Source: Niabella sp. (GTDB lineage Bacteria; Bacteroidota; Bacteroidia; Chitinophagales; Chitinophagaceae). From it: a stretch of DNA of 64,000 nt. The stretch covers positions 744,001-808,000 of the forward strand of contig JAGIAT010000001.1 of the NCBI GenBank assembly GCA_017744715.1, written 5' to 3'. Both the position numbers and the translations under genes were made by a program. Shown piece by piece: positions 63,701-64,000 of this stretch; position 1 is the stretch's first letter, and each line of letters opens with the position of its first letter. The notes beneath the pieces were generated by a model. The model did not search any database and was not told where the DNA came from. It saw nothing but the letters and a program-made list of their open reading frames with translations.

Positions 63701-64000
63701 ATGACGATGCTCAGTGACGAACAGCTTTTCTCGCTGGTGAAACAGCATGACCGGACTGCTTTTGATCAATTGTATAACCGACATTGGTTGTCTTTGTTCA
63801 ATAAGGCATACAAGCGCTTGCGCGACAAGGAAGCCTGTAGTGATCTCCTGCAGGATATCTTTGCCGATCTCTGGAACAAACGTGCGATCCGCAATGTGGA
63901 CAACCTTGCAGCGTATCTGAACACGGCGGTAAGAAATAAAGTATACACCCTGTTGGCTCAGGGAAAAGCGGGTAATTACTTTATACAGCCTTTTGAAAAT
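63701..64000 (+). CDS. ECF RNA polymerase sigma-70 factor (partial, 5' part only)
   Basis: The first 100 codons are present and the gene continues beyond the window. It starts MTMLSDEQLFSLVKQHDRTA (a second ATG at 63707 is also possible). Region 2 of sigma-70 is recognisable: FDQLYNRHWLSLFNKAYKRL, then DLLQDIFADLWNKR, the core-polymerase-binding and -10 recognition helices. In Bacteroidota such factors usually control SusCD or TonB receptor loci with an anti-sigma factor; the next genes are outside the window. Confidence 0.88.
   Translation, partial: MTMLSDEQLFSLVKQHDRTAFDQLYNRHWLSLFNKAYKRLRDKEACSDLLQDIFADLWNKRAIRNVDNLAAYLNTAVRNKVYTLLAQGKAGNYFIQPFEN

Overview
The window looks like a chromosomal segment from a Bacteroidota bacterium, most likely of the class Chitinophagia (family Chitinophagaceae; the genus is not resolved by eye). 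The grounds are: many promoters with the Bacteroidota -7 box TAnnTTTG; a SusC/SusD pair; a TamL-type outer-membrane lipoprotein; DarA/DarB genes for dialkylresorcinol (flexirubin-type) lipids; a ligase-associated DNA exonuclease; many lipoproteins with a C-terminal lipobox cysteine; and almost no Shine-Dalgarno sequences. About 53 coding regions are called, plus one RNA gene, the small SRP RNA ffs at 7500-7594.

Layout. 1-2.0 kb: darB (cut by the window edge), darA and a small secreted protein, leftward. 2.4-16.2 kb: mostly housekeeping genes (rpsP, rimM, DNA polymerase IV, SRP RNA, a transaldolase-family enzyme, an FtsX-type permease, an SpoU-family RNA methyltransferase divergent from tamL, truB, mnmE) mixed with a double-SGNH hydrolase, a DinB-fold protein and a NIPSNAP protein. 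16.2-17.9 kb: a visibly AT-richer island with one lipoprotein gene and gene debris. 17.9-25.6 kb: katG, a secreted LamG/endonuclease-phosphatase protein, an acid-phosphatase lipoprotein and an OmpR-type two-component pair. 25.6-26.6 kb: about 1 kb of non-coding DNA holding an element with terminal inverted repeats. 26.6-32.3 kb: PepSY-like protein, TonB-dependent receptor, PAP2 phosphatase, Kir-type potassium channel and a thioredoxin-fold lipoprotein. 32.5-39.4 kb: class C serine hydrolase, HdeD-like membrane protein, cardiolipin synthase, luciferase-like oxidoreductase, MFS exporter and an AHSA1-type protein. 40.2-42.8 kb: ATP-dependent DNA ligase and its partner exonuclease. 43.5-54.9 kb: a CPA1 Na+/H+ antiporter, a beta-propeller/phosphoesterase protein, a leftward run of small enzymes, a UvrD-type helicase-nuclease and tadA. 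55.1-64 kb: SusD, SusC, an orphan protein, superoxide dismutase, a repeat/beta-lactamase fusion protein and the start of an ECF sigma factor.

The most unusual content is non-coding. At least six intergenic regions carry structured repeats: a 0.54 kb element bounded by hairpin-bearing inverted repeats (25.83-26.37 kb) with a relic of the same hairpin at 34.5 kb; a four-hairpin module (39.70-39.86 kb); a threefold tandem array of palindromic units (42.89-43.59 kb); a twofold tandem array (47.91-48.26 kb); and CACTGAG/CACAGA-type repeats (37.4 and 50.96-51.18 kb). In both tandem arrays the repeat unit includes the 3' end and stop codon of the neighbouring leftward gene, so earlier copies carry displaced in-frame replicas of that gene's last codons.

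Functionally, the window combines translation and envelope housekeeping with an oxidative-stress set (katG, superoxide dismutase, a TlpA-like thioredoxin), DNA repair (Pol IV, ligase/exonuclease, UvrD-nuclease) and nutrient uptake (SusCD, TonB receptor, ECF sigma). Several promoters lie only 4-5 nt from a start codon, pointing to leaderless mRNAs for mnmE, dinB and possibly the response regulator.
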